Below, one piece after another: positions 1 to 7,264 of a stretch of 10,713 bases of DNA. Under the pieces are notes generated by a model. That model was not told the DNA's origin and searched no databases. It saw only the letters and a program-made list of their open reading frames with translations. Where the stretch lies: contig NZ_JBILQK010000102.1 in NCBI RefSeq assembly GCF_044373315.1, positions 1 to 10,713 on the forward strand, given 5' to 3'. Every line of letters begins with the position of its first letter. The first letter of the stretch is position 1. A program made the translations under genes and the position numbers. This stretch comes from JACDQM01 sp044373315 (GTDB lineage: Bacteria > Pseudomonadota > Gammaproteobacteria > Burkholderiales > Burkholderiaceae_C).

Positions 1-34
1 CAGCGCACAGCGCACAGCGCACAGCGCACAGCGC
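1..34. repeat. 7-bp tandem repeat (CAGCGCA)n
   Basis: Four perfect copies of CAGCGCA are followed by a partial fifth (CAGCGC). The array begins at the first base, so it probably continues to the left and its true copy number is unknown. The unit length is not a multiple of three and no coding frame is supported here. It is most likely a simple intergenic repeat. From its end to base 108 I see nothing else I can name. Confidence 0.8.
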
Positions 35-108
35 TGGAGTGAAGACCATCTCCCGCGGCAATCTTCCTCGGGGTCGCGCCGCTTTCAGCCACCGGCTACA
101 AAAGGGCT

Positions 109-876
109 TCAACCAACTGGCGTGACGCTGAGATTGGTAAAGTGCCCCCTGGTGCCGTCGTCTACCCACAATCCGATGCGACCAGTGCGGCCAGCGTACT
201 TGAGGTCCTCGACGACCAGCACCGTGGCACCATCCACCTGTACCTGGGCGCGACTGCCTTTGATGTCAAGGCGAAGCCGGTGCCATCGACCCGGCGCTAA
301 CGGCGCGGCCTTCTCGTAGCGGCCAGGAAAACGTGAGCGCGACACGTCGAAGTGGAAGTCCGGATGCGCCACGTACTGCACGGCGCGCACGTTTCGCGGC
401 GGTGGCGGTGGCGGGTCGTTGAGCGTGCCATTGGTCATCCGCAAGTACACGGCCTCATAGGTCTGCGCGTCGCTCGACAGATGAAAGGCCACTCCGACAA
501 AGGCGCGCGAGTCTGCCACGCCCCGGCCCGTGAGTTCGCCCGCGATATCGACTTCGATCACGCCATCGGTGAAAGGGCCTTCCCGGATAGCGTAGCTGGG
601 CGCATTGCCCGCGCCGCCGGCCAGCATGCGTCGCTGCACCTCGTCAGTCAGTTCCACCGTGATGCACGGGCGACCGCCGAACTCGCTCGCGCTGACCTTC
701 ACCTGGTTGGCCGTGTACCCATTCAGCAGCGCAGACGAATCGCCTGCTGTGCCCGAGCTCAGCGCGCTGGCGGCGGACCACAGCGCGGGGCTGGCCGTCA
801 ACAATCCCGCTTTGACGATGAGGCCCAGGGCCTCGCGGCGTTGCCCGGTGTCGCCCAGGCGTTCGATATTGCTCAT
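109..876 (-). CDS. Probable exported concanavalin A-like (LamG/DUF1080-like) sandwich protein
   Basis: A 255-residue protein of unknown specific role. The N-terminus (RREALGLIVKAG, residues 13-24, then a small-residue hydrophobic stretch to about 40) resembles a twin-arginine-type signal, although the motif is imperfect. The remainder reads like a beta-sandwich of the concanavalin A/laminin-G kind: a 'DGVIEVDI' strand (104-111), 'AFVGVAFHL' (125-133), and the typical ending APGRWHRLRLDI...VQVDGATVL...GRIGLWVDDGTRGHFTNLSV (194-251), as seen in sugar-binding and DUF1080-type domains. A run of six prolines (155-160) interrupts the sandwich as a surface loop. No catalytic residues can be assigned. 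It starts 9 bp after the stop of the NTF2-like gene, with GAGG as ribosome binding site, so the two are probably co-transcribed. The fold call is fairly sure; function is not known. Confidence 0.75.
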   Translation of the reverse strand: MSNIERLGDTGQRREALGLIVKAGLLTASPALWSAASALSSGTAGDSSALLNGYTANQVKVSASEFGGRPCITVELTDEVQRRMLAGGAGNAPSYAIREGPFTDGVIEVDIAGELTGRGVADSRAFVGVAFHLSSDAQTYEAVYLRMTNGTLNDPPPPPPRNVRAVQYVAHPDFHFDVSRSRFPGRYEKAAPLAPGRWHRLRLDIKGSRAQVQVDGATVLVVEDLKYAGRTGRIGLWVDDGTRGHFTNLSVTPVG

Positions 877-885
877 AGCCTCAAC

Positions 886-1356
886 TTAGAACATCGTGTT
901 GCGATTCTTCGACGTGGCCGGCACAGCTTGTTCGACGTCCCAGTGCTGGACGATCTTGCCGCCTTCGACGCGGAAGATATCGACCACGGCTGAACCCCGA
1001 TCCGCTGGATCAGCAGGGTTCTCCTGGCAGTGGTTGTGAACGGCGACCAGCGGCCCTTCAGCAATCGCGCGTTTGATGTGGCAGCGGTAGTTGCTCTTCT
1101 CCACAAAGGCGGCGAAGCCCTTGATGAAGGCCTCGCGGCCGTCCTCGCCGTTGGGATTGTGCTGCGTGTACTGCGTCGGCGAGATGTACTTCATCGCCGC
1201 CTCGATAGGCTTGCGCTTGACGAACGCCAGTTCGAAGAATTCGACCACGATCTCTTTGGGCGTGGCGCCTGCTGCACGCGCGGGCACTGTGCCAAAAGCA
1301 AGAACTGTGGCGGTTACTAGGGCAAGAATTGAAGGACCGTGGGGAAGGGCACGCAT
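886..1356 (-). CDS. Exported NTF2-like / SnoaL-like protein
   Basis: A 156-residue protein with a clear Sec signal peptide (MRALPHG, a hydrophobic core at 9-22, probable cleavage after ARA at 26-28) and a SnoaL/NTF2-like domain. Family signs are the initial helix (PKEIVVEFFELAFVKRKPIE, 33-52), the 'YISPTQYTQHNPNGEDG' segment (57-73) and the closing strands VVDIFRVEGGKIVQHWDV (124-141). Proteins of this fold are small barrels that act as cyclases, isomerases or ligand binders; none of those activities can be assigned here. I chose the start at 1356 because it opens directly on the signal peptide. An upstream in-frame ATG at 1530 would add 58 residues of low-complexity, non-signal sequence. It is first in a leftward unit with the concanavalin A-like gene. 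Confidence 0.8.
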   Translation of the reverse strand: MRALPHGPSILALVTATVLAFGTVPARAAGATPKEIVVEFFELAFVKRKPIEAAMKYISPTQYTQHNPNGEDGREAFIKGFAAFVEKSNYRCHIKRAIAEGPLVAVHNHCQENPADPADRGSAVVDIFRVEGGKIVQHWDVEQAVPATSKNRNTMF

Positions 1357-1625
1357 GCTAAGTCTCGGGTAAAGGATGAGGGTCACACGCGCACGCTCTA
1401 AGGTATCTGGAGCATGTCCCTGACGACGCTGCCCTGCCTGAGGATGGTCAATGCGCCCTGACGGTTGAAAGGCGGTTGCGAATTTCCTGTGGGTTGCAGT
1501 GGTGGTAGCTCTGGCAGGGCCAACAAGCACAGCGGCAGCGTTAGAAGACCTGGTGTTTGCAGTTCATAGGGCGTGACTTTAGTGTGGCTTCGCTCAATAC
1601 TGCATGCGTACAACTCACCTGTGAT
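1357..1625. promoter_or_regulatory. Divergent intergenic region, probable promoters for the LysR and NTF2-like genes
   Basis: These 269 bp separate the leftward NTF2-like gene from the rightward LysR-type regulator. LysR-type regulators commonly bind the region between themselves and a divergent target, so operators and both promoters are expected here. I could not pick out a convincing T-N11-A dyad or -35/-10 pair by eye, so no exact site is given. The open frames crossing the region lack family resemblance and plausible starts. Confidence 0.35.
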
Positions 1626-2528
1626 ATGCGCAAAATCGATGCCTTGGGCCTTGACCTGAACCTGTTGATCGCGTTGCACCACTTGCTGCAGCATCGTCAG
1701 GTCGCCGCTGCAGCGTTGGCTTGCGGCGTCACGCCGTCTGCAATGAGCCGAGCCCTGACCCGGCTGCGAGCGGCATTCGATGATCCCTTGCTGTGCGCCG
1801 TGGGTCGTACCTTGGTGCCTACCAGCCGCGCGCTGGTCGTGGGCCCGGAGCTGGCGGAAATTCTGCAACGCGTGCGGGCGCTCAGTGCGCCCACTTTGTT
1901 TGATCCGGCGACCAGCGAACGTGTGTTTCGCATCGCTTGTACCGACTATGAGATCAACGTCCTGTTGACCCCGTTGGTGAAGCGATTGCGCCTGGTGGCA
2001 CCTGGCTTGAGCTTTCACTTGCTCAATGGCGGCGATCTCGGCGTCGACAGTGTTCAGGGCGATGCCGAACTCGCCCTGCTGTCACCGGACGGGACCTACC
2101 CTTGGGCCAAACGGCGCCTGTTGTTGCAAGAGCAATTCAAGACGCTGGTACCCAAAGCAGCGCTGCCACTGACACTTAAGCGCTACCTTGGCATGCAGCA
2201 TGTGTTGCTGGCGACAGGGGAAGCAGAGCCCAATCCGACGGACGCAACGTTAGGCATGCACCAGCGCAAGATTGCTTGTCGCGCCAGGAGTTTCTCCAGC
2301 GCCATCGAACTGGCCTGCGCCGGGCACTGGGCCTTCAATGCTCCGCTGAGGCTCCTCAAGAACATGCCATTGCCAGACCACATGACGGTGGTACAACCAA
2401 CACTGGCGATACCAGGTTTCGAGGTGGCTATGTACTGGCATCCGAAAGAGGACAAAGACCCAGGGTTGCAATGGTTGCGCCAACGCATCGTGGAGGTTGC
2501 TGGCAAGGTGGACCGTAGGTCAGCTTGA
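1626..2528 (+). CDS. LysR-family transcriptional regulator
   Basis: A 300-residue regulator, the usual length for the family. The N-terminus MRKIDALGLDLNLLIALHHL followed by the winged HTH (about 26-48, 'VAAAALACGVTPSAMSRALTRLR', then FDDPLL and RTLVPTSRA) is typical of the NodD/NahR/DntR-like branch. Residues from about 95 (FRIACTDYEINVLLTPLVKRLR) form the periplasmic-binding-protein-like effector domain. I placed the start at the internal ATG because it aligns with the normal LysR N-terminus; an upstream ATG at 1557 would add 23 residues that do not look like the family. No strong Shine-Dalgarno precedes either. It is divergent from the exported NTF2-like/concanavalin-like pair, which is its most likely target. 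Its base composition looks lower in GC than the right-hand operon. The effector is unknown. Confidence 0.88.
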   Translation: MRKIDALGLDLNLLIALHHLLQHRQVAAAALACGVTPSAMSRALTRLRAAFDDPLLCAVGRTLVPTSRALVVGPELAEILQRVRALSAPTLFDPATSERVFRIACTDYEINVLLTPLVKRLRLVAPGLSFHLLNGGDLGVDSVQGDAELALLSPDGTYPWAKRRLLLQEQFKTLVPKAALPLTLKRYLGMQHVLLATGEAEPNPTDATLGMHQRKIACRARSFSSAIELACAGHWAFNAPLRLLKNMPLPDHMTVVQPTLAIPGFEVAMYWHPKEDKDPGLQWLRQRIVEVAGKVDRRSA

Positions 2529-2869
2529 ACCGAGACTGTCCGTCGACGATTCCCATCCTCGTTCGAGCCTTTGGGTTCCCTTGATTGCGCTCCATCGGCA
2601 GCTCTCTGACTACAGAATCGAATCAACGTATGGCGATTCAGGGTCGGCAGCACTCGTTCGAAGACCAATGCGGCGGTCGTTGCCCCTCGCAGTCGGATGT
2701 CGGCGCCGCTCATTCACAATCTTGGATCGCTACATGCACCGGTTGCGCAAGAAGCGGCCTCCTGGCCCAGCGCGCCTCGCGACCAGTCGGGGCATCGGTT
2801 ACTGAGTGGAGATGGAAAGCGTGCATCAGCTTTCGCGGCGCCAGGATGACTCGGTGCCCGCTCGGGAAC
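2529..2869. other. 341-bp convergent intergenic region, no gene supported
   Basis: This lies between the 3' ends of the LysR gene (+) and the FtrA-type gene (-). Several open frames cross it on both strands, but none has a ribosome binding site, a recognisable domain or normal amino-acid composition; they are rich in Arg, Ser and Pro, as expected of chance frames in GC-rich DNA. I saw no strong hairpin plus T-tract terminator. It may hold a decayed gene, but nothing here is recognisable. Confidence 0.5.
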
Positions 2870-3832
2870 TCAGCTGCCGGTAAAAGTCCGACGCCAAGCT
2901 GTTGGTGTCACGCCGAACGCGCTGCGGAACTGCTGTCGAAACGACACGGGTGAGCCAAAGCCCGCCAGTTCGGCAATGTGTTCGACGGATTGATCCGAAG
3001 CTTCCAGCAGGCGCTGGGCGAGCGACAGTCGCTCCCCGAGCAACCACTGCTGCACCGTGGTTCCAGTCAACTGCCGGAAGTGCCGCGTGAAGGTGCGGCG
3101 GCTCATGGCCGCAAGGGCCGCCAGACTGTCCAGCGTGTGCGCTTCGCTAAGCGAGGCTCGCACCTTGTCCAGCAGAAACGACAAGCGCGAGTCGCGCGTC
3201 GAACTCGGAAGTGGCTGTTCAATGAATTGCGCCTGCCCGCCCTGGCGGTGAGGCGGCACCACCAGCCGCCGCGCCACGCTGTTGGCCGCTGCCGCTCCGT
3301 GCCGCTGGCGCAACAGGTGCAGGCAACAGTCAATGCCGGCGGCCGTACCGGCGGAGGTGACGATGTCGCCCTCATCGACGTACAGCACGTCGGGGTCCAC
3401 CCGCACGTTCGGAAAGCGCTGCGCAAAGTCGGCGGTACAGGACCAGTGTGTGGTGGCCGCGCGGCCTTCCAGCAGACCTGCCGCACCCAGCACGTAGGCG
3501 CCTAGACAGAGCCCAACGACTTTGGCGCCGCGCCGGTGCGCCATTACGAGGGCCTTCAGCAAAGGCTCCGGGGGACGCTCGGCCGGATCGCGCCAACTGG
3601 GGACGATGATGATTTCAGCTCGCCTGAGCGCATCCAGGCCATGCACGACCCCGACCGCGAACCCCGCCGTCGTGCGCAGTGTGCCGGCTTCGCCGGCGCA
3701 CACCTTCAGGTCGAACGTTGGCACGCCGGGATGCGCGTCGCCGAAAACCACGCAGGGCACCGAGAGGTGAAAGGGACTGACGCGATCGAAAGCGACGACG
3801 GCGACGACGGGAAGCTTCTGGCGTGTACTCAT
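2870..3832 (-). CDS. ftrA: FtrA/GlxA-type transcriptional regulator (PfpI-like domain plus AraC HTH)
   Basis: A 320-residue two-domain regulator. Residues about 8-175 form a class I glutamine-amidotransferase/DJ-1/PfpI-like sensor domain, with the nucleophile-elbow segment GLCLGAYVLGAAGLLEGR (107-124; Cys109) and a following ATTHW. Residues about 215-316 form an AraC-family double HTH (helices near 234-256 and 283-305, ending FRSAFGVTPTAWRR). The linker 'ARRLVVPPHRQGGQAQFI' (187-204) is characteristic of the FtrA subgroup. I chose the ATG at 3832, giving MSTRQKLPVVAVVAF, because it matches the family N-terminus; the frame extends to 3964 but that extension would cover the divergent gene. In this family the sensor domain usually binds a small ligand and is not an enzyme. 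Its neighbour, the small membrane protein gene across 112 bp, is a candidate target, and the amine operon beyond it is a second one. Confidence 0.88.
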   Translation of the reverse strand: MSTRQKLPVVAVVAFDRVSPFHLSVPCVVFGDAHPGVPTFDLKVCAGEAGTLRTTAGFAVGVVHGLDALRRAEIIIVPSWRDPAERPPEPLLKALVMAHRRGAKVVGLCLGAYVLGAAGLLEGRAATTHWSCTADFAQRFPNVRVDPDVLYVDEGDIVTSAGTAAGIDCCLHLLRQRHGAAAANSVARRLVVPPHRQGGQAQFIEQPLPSSTRDSRLSFLLDKVRASLSEAHTLDSLAALAAMSRRTFTRHFRQLTGTTVQQWLLGERLSLAQRLLEASDQSVEHIAELAGFGSPVSFRQQFRSAFGVTPTAWRRTFTGS

Positions 3833-3944
3833 CTCGACAGATCCGAAGGGGTTGACCCGATTCCATCGAAGTATGGCATCCAGGCCACTCGCGTGAACAG
3901 TCAGCGAGCCCAAGAATGTCGCACTCGTCATGGAAGGAAAGTCA

Positions 3945-4337
3945 ATGAACTCGAAGATCCTCAACCTCTCGCTCTGGGCCGGCGTGGCCTATTTCTGTTG
4001 CATGGCCGTAGCGCACTTCTTCGGTCTGAAGTACCCGCTGGTCTTCGTCTATTACGACGTGCCATTCCACGCCTATCAGGACAAGATCATCTCGTTCGCG
4101 GTCGTGGCCTACATCTGCCTCTTCTACACGGCCGCGACGATCCGGGCCGCCGTGCCCGCCGCGCTGGTGGCCTTGAGCGTGACGGTCCTGGGCCTGTCGG
4201 CGGTGAACCTGTCGGACGCTCTGCAATCGGTTCTCGCCGGCCGCCCGACCACGATGTACTGGGCTCAGACCGGCTTGATCGCCGGCTACCTCGCGTGGCT
4301 GGTGGTGCTCCACATCCGAGCCAAGGCCGATGCGTAG
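3945..4337 (+). CDS. Small four-helix membrane protein, function unknown
   Basis: A 130-residue hydrophobic protein with four probable membrane segments at about 8-27, 48-66, 68-87 and 104-124. I do not recognise a named family with certainty. The loop between helices 1 and 2 carries 'YYDVPFHAYQDK' (36-47), the most distinctive stretch, which may be functional. I chose the start at MNSKILN because GGAAGGAAAG lies just upstream at a good distance; the in-frame ATG at 3930 overlaps that site and has none of its own. It is transcribed away from the FtrA-type regulator and towards the amine operon, ending 122 bp before the aldehyde dehydrogenase. It might be regulated by FtrA, or be a membrane partner for amine or aldehyde handling; both are guesses. 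Confidence 0.78.
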   Translation: MNSKILNLSLWAGVAYFCCMAVAHFFGLKYPLVFVYYDVPFHAYQDKIISFAVVAYICLFYTAATIRAAVPAALVALSVTVLGLSAVNLSDALQSVLAGRPTTMYWAQTGLIAGYLAWLVVLHIRAKADA

Positions 4338-4349
4338 GGAGTCGGTGGC

Positions 4350-4363
4350 GCGGGTTTTCCCGC
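4350..4363 (+). terminator. Weak hairpin after the membrane-protein gene
   Basis: GCGGG-TTTT-CCCGC is a perfect 5-bp GC stem with a 4-base loop, 13 bp after the membrane-protein stop codon. There is no run of T after it, so it does not qualify as a standard intrinsic terminator. It could slow RNA polymerase or protect the mRNA 3' end, or be chance. Confidence 0.25.
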
Positions 4364-4380
4364 TGCGAATGTACGCGATG

Positions 4381-4403
4381 GATTAATCGAGACGAGATCT
4401 CGA
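4381..4403. promoter_or_regulatory. Overlapping palindromes upstream of the aldehyde dehydrogenase; candidate operator
   Basis: Three symmetric elements lie within 23 bp: the perfect palindrome GATTAATC (4381-4388), the interrupted repeat TCGAGA-N5-TCTCGA (4387-4392 and 4398-4403), and the perfect palindrome CGAGATCTCG (4393-4402). They lie 57-79 bp upstream of the aldehyde dehydrogenase start, where an operator for the amine operon would be expected. Which regulator would bind is unknown; the FtrA-type protein is the nearest candidate. I could not define a -35/-10 pair. Confidence 0.35.
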
Positions 4404-4459
4404 AACTGTCGTAACTGCATTGGCGACGCTTCCGCCGCAGTCGAACCTGGAGTATCTCG

Positions 4460-5890
4460 ATGAAGAGCTTTGCAAACACCGTCAACGGTCGCGCCGTCAG
4501 TTCAGTCAATGGGTTTGAGTCGAAGAACCCTGCTACCGGCGAGGTGCTGGGCCTCGTACCGAATTCCAGCGCCGAGCAGGTGGCACAGGCTGTGGCGGCC
4601 GCCAGGGCGGCGCAGCCCGGCTGGGCCGCGCGGCCCGACGCCGAGCGCAAGGCGTTGATGATGAAGGTGGCCGAGGTCATCAAGGGCAGCGCGGAGTACC
4701 TGGCCGAGTGGGTCACGCGCGAACAAGGCAAGCCGCTGGGCGGCGTCGGCCCGGACCAGGTACCGGGCGCACGCTTCGAGCTCTGGGGGTGCGAGGTCTG
4801 GACGCAGGTGCCTGCAAGCCTGGACCTGCCGGTGGACGTGGTGTTCGAGGACGCCACCCGCCGCGACGAGGTGCATCGCAAGCCCTTCGGCGTGATTGCC
4901 GCGATCGCGCCCTGGAACTGGCCGCTTCTCATCGCCATCTGGCAAATCATTCCATCTATCCGGGCTGGCAATACGGTGGTTATCAAGCCCTCGGAGTACA
5001 CGAGCATCGGCACGCTCGAACTTGTGCGACTGATGGCCGAGGCGCTTCCGCCCGGCGTGATCAACACCGTCAGCGGCGGTGGTGAGGTGGGTGGCTTCCT
5101 GGTTGAGAACGCCGACGTGGACAAGATCATGTTCACCGGTTCCGGGGCCACCGGCGCCCGCATCGCGGCGGCTGCGGCCAAGAACCTGACCCCCACCACG
5201 ATGGAGCTCGGCGGCAATGACGCGGCCATCGTGCTGCCCGACGCCGACCCAAAGGCGATGGCGATGGGTTTGTTCTGGGGCGCATTCCTCAACATGGGCC
5301 AGACCTGTGCCTGCGCGAAGCGGCTGTACGTGCCGGAGAGCCTGCATGACGCCGTGGTCGCGGAGCTGAAGGCTCTGGCAGAAGCGATGCCAATGGGCAA
5401 TGGCATGGACGCCGGCATCGCAATGGGCCCGATCCAGAACCGCATGCAGTACGACAAGGTTGTGTCGCTGGTGGAACAGGCCAAGGCCGGCGGAGCCACG
5501 ATCGTCTGCGGCGGCAAGCCCGAAGAGGGGCCGGGCTACTTCTATCCGCTCACGCTAGTTACGAATATCGCCGACGGTGCCGCCCTGGTGGACCAGGAGC
5601 AGTTCGGCCCGGTGCTGCCGATCATTAAGTACAAGGACGTCGAGTCTGCAATCGCCAGCGCCAATCGGCTCGATGCCGGGCTCGGGGCCTCCGTCTGGTC
5701 GGCTGACATCGAGCAGGCCAAGGCCGTGGCGTCGCGCATCCAGGCCGGAACGGTGTGGATCAACCAGCACGGGGCGATCCATCCGATGGTGCCCTTCGGC
5801 GGCGTGAAGGGTTCTGGCTGGGGCGTCGAGTTCGGCACCGATGGCCTGAAGGCAGTCACTCAACCCCAGGTCATCAGCATCAAGAAGTAG
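4460..5890 (+). CDS. NAD(P)-dependent aldehyde dehydrogenase
   Basis: A 476-residue member of the aldehyde dehydrogenase superfamily, full length for the family and without a signal peptide, so cytoplasmic. Visible landmarks are PWNWP (151-155, Asn153 of the oxyanion hole), the cofactor-binding VIKPSE (174-179, Lys176), FTGSGATG (225-232), the general-base glutamate in MELGGND (Glu249) and the catalytic cysteine in GQTCACAKR (Cys283). The 34-residue gap between Glu and Cys is normal. GGAG lies 8-11 bases before the ATG. It is followed after 141 bp by aauB. The context suggests it oxidises the aldehyde released by the amine dehydrogenase (phenylacetaldehyde, 4-hydroxyphenylacetaldehyde or indole-3-acetaldehyde) to the acid. 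Substrate cannot be read from sequence; many enzymes of this group are broad. A 476-aa reverse-strand frame over its 3' part is a shadow. Confidence 0.95.
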   Translation: MKSFANTVNGRAVSSVNGFESKNPATGEVLGLVPNSSAEQVAQAVAAARAAQPGWAARPDAERKALMMKVAEVIKGSAEYLAEWVTREQGKPLGGVGPDQVPGARFELWGCEVWTQVPASLDLPVDVVFEDATRRDEVHRKPFGVIAAIAPWNWPLLIAIWQIIPSIRAGNTVVIKPSEYTSIGTLELVRLMAEALPPGVINTVSGGGEVGGFLVENADVDKIMFTGSGATGARIAAAAAKNLTPTTMELGGNDAAIVLPDADPKAMAMGLFWGAFLNMGQTCACAKRLYVPESLHDAVVAELKALAEAMPMGNGMDAGIAMGPIQNRMQYDKVVSLVEQAKAGGATIVCGGKPEEGPGYFYPLTLVTNIADGAALVDQEQFGPVLPIIKYKDVESAIASANRLDAGLGASVWSADIEQAKAVASRIQAGTVWINQHGAIHPMVPFGGVKGSGWGVEFGTDGLKAVTQPQVISIKK

Positions 5891-5985
5891 ACGGGTGCGT
5901 CCCCTAGGTTTTCCCTCGGGTTGGCGCAGGTCAATTTGCCGTTGCGTGCTACCGCGAGAAGGCCCCAGTTTCGAGAATCCGTCAA

Positions 5986-6000
5986 ACCGACTGAGTCGGT
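5986..6000. promoter_or_regulatory. Perfect dyad upstream of aauB
   Basis: ACCGACT-G-AGTCGGT is a perfect 7-bp inverted repeat around one base, 31-45 bp before the chosen aauB start, and it runs into the 8-bp palindrome GTGCGCAC (5999-6006). There is no T-tract, so termination is unlikely. It could be an operator for a promoter internal to the operon, or an mRNA hairpin in the 141-bp aldehyde dehydrogenase-aauB spacer that separates expression of the enzyme subunits from the upstream gene. Confidence 0.4.
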
Positions 6001-6031
6001 GCGCACGACGGCGCCATCCAGGAGTATGTTC

Positions 6032-7237
6032 ATGATCGCCCTTGCTTTTGCCAGCCGTTCGACATGGCGCCAAGCGGCAGCTGTGGTCTGTAGCGCGGCC
6101 CTCGGCCTTTCCGGGCCAGCCTTGGCCGCGCCGGCCAAGCCACAAGCCCCGGAGTTGCCAGCGGAAACGCTGGTGCCATCGACGCTGGAGTCGGCGCCCG
6201 CTGAGCGCGTGTATGTGGCCGACATTGCCATCAACACCATCATCGACGGACGCCTGCGCATCTTTGACGCGGTCAAGGGTCGCTTCCTCGGTCAGCTGCA
6301 CACCGGCTATGCCGGCATGTTCGCGCTCAGCGCTAGGTCCGACGAGATCTACGTCGCCACGACTTATCTCAGCCGTGGCGGACGCGGAGAGCGGACCGAC
6401 GTTCTCGAGGTCTGGGACAGCACGACGCTGGGCATCAAGTACGAAGTGTTGCTGCCGCCGCGCCGTGCACAGGCACTGAACTACCGCGGGCTGATCAGCG
6501 TCACCGCCAACGGGCGATTTGTGCTTGTGCAGAACGCCACACCGGCCACCTCGATTACCGTGGTCGACCTCACCGAGCGCAAGGTCGTGACGGAGGTGCC
6601 GACGCCTGGTTGCTGGGGCACGTTGCCCGCGGCGGGGCATCCGTCCCGGTTTGCCATGCTGTGTGGGGATGGCAAGGTCGCGACGGTCACGCTCGACGAC
6701 AAGGGGCAGGTGGTTGACCGGCAGGCGAGCGAGAAGGTTTTCGATGCCGACAACGACGCGTGGTTCCACCATGCCGAGCGCCTGGGCGACCGCTACTTCT
6801 TCGTCTCGTTCAAGGGCGGGCTGCACGAAGTGGACGTCGGTGGACCGATGGCGGTCCTGAAGTCGTCGCGCAGCCTGGTCAACGACGCTCAACGCAAGCA
6901 AGGCTGGCGCCCCGGCGGCTACCAGCTCTTTGCGGTCCATCCGACCGGACGCTGGGCCGTAGTGGCGATGCACGAAAAGGGTGGCGAGGGCTCCCACAAG
7001 TTCCCTGCCAAGCAGCTTTGGTTCGTGGACCTGGGCAGCGGCAAGCGAATCGCCACCGCCCCGGGGCACGGCACGGCGTCCATTACCTTCTCGCGCTCCG
7101 GGCAGCGACTGCAGGCGCTGGATGGCCTGACCGGCGCCTTGAGGACGTGGCAGTGGAACGACGGCAAGCCCTTGAAGCTGATGGCGACCGTGGCCCCGGC
7201 TGGCGCCGCCGCGTTGCAGCTTGAGTCGCATGACTGA
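6032..7237 (+). CDS. aauB: Aromatic amine dehydrogenase large (heavy) subunit
   Basis: A 401-residue exported protein of the amine dehydrogenase heavy-chain family (AauB/MauB), the seven-bladed beta-propeller that holds two TTQ-bearing small subunits in the periplasmic alpha2beta2 enzyme. A signal peptide ends near ALA (30-32). Family landmarks are RVYVADIA (59-66), 'YLSRGGRGERTDVLEVWD' (112-129), the 'VQNATPATSITVVDL' blade (166-180), and a likely disulfide pair Cys194 (TPGCW) and Cys211 (MLCGDG), as in methylamine dehydrogenase. The blade end HHAERLGDRYFFVSFKGGLHEVD follows. The start is decided by AGGAG at 6020-6024: the ATG at 6026 is one base away, too close, whereas the ATG at 6032 has seven bases of spacing. 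A TTG at 5921 keeps the frame open but adds non-signal sequence. The identity of the neighbouring small subunit makes aauB a better name than mauB. Confidence 0.92.
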   Translation: MIALAFASRSTWRQAAAVVCSAALGLSGPALAAPAKPQAPELPAETLVPSTLESAPAERVYVADIAINTIIDGRLRIFDAVKGRFLGQLHTGYAGMFALSARSDEIYVATTYLSRGGRGERTDVLEVWDSTTLGIKYEVLLPPRRAQALNYRGLISVTANGRFVLVQNATPATSITVVDLTERKVVTEVPTPGCWGTLPAAGHPSRFAMLCGDGKVATVTLDDKGQVVDRQASEKVFDADNDAWFHHAERLGDRYFFVSFKGGLHEVDVGGPMAVLKSSRSLVNDAQRKQGWRPGGYQLFAVHPTGRWAVVAMHEKGGEGSHKFPAKQLWFVDLGSGKRIATAPGHGTASITFSRSGQRLQALDGLTGALRTWQWNDGKPLKLMATVAPAGAAALQLESHD

Positions 7238-7264
7238 GGCCGCGGTGGTGGCCAGGAGGTCGGC

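Noticed and set aside
352..993. 213-codon plus-strand frame over the concanavalin A-like gene
   Set aside because: Antisense shadow; His/Arg/Ala-rich and with no recognisable motif, whereas the minus-strand frame has a coherent beta-sandwich pattern.
2183..2713. 176-codon minus-strand frame spanning the LysR 3' end and the intergenic region
   Set aside because: Overlaps the effector domain of the LysR gene, has no ribosome binding site and I recognise no domain. Its first part lies in the gene-free region and could be a remnant, but nothing supports that.
4350..4363. Strong intrinsic terminator before the amine operon
   Set aside because: The stem is only 5 bp and there is no T-tract after it; kept only as a weak hairpin.
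3536..4414. 292-codon plus-strand frame across the FtrA-type gene and membrane protein
   Set aside because: Overlaps two better-supported genes in other frames and has low-complexity Arg/Gly-rich sequence.
4087..5517. 476-codon minus-strand frame opposite the membrane protein and aldehyde dehydrogenase
   Set aside because: Shadow of the aldehyde dehydrogenase codon pattern; Ser/Pro/Thr/Arg-rich with no domain.
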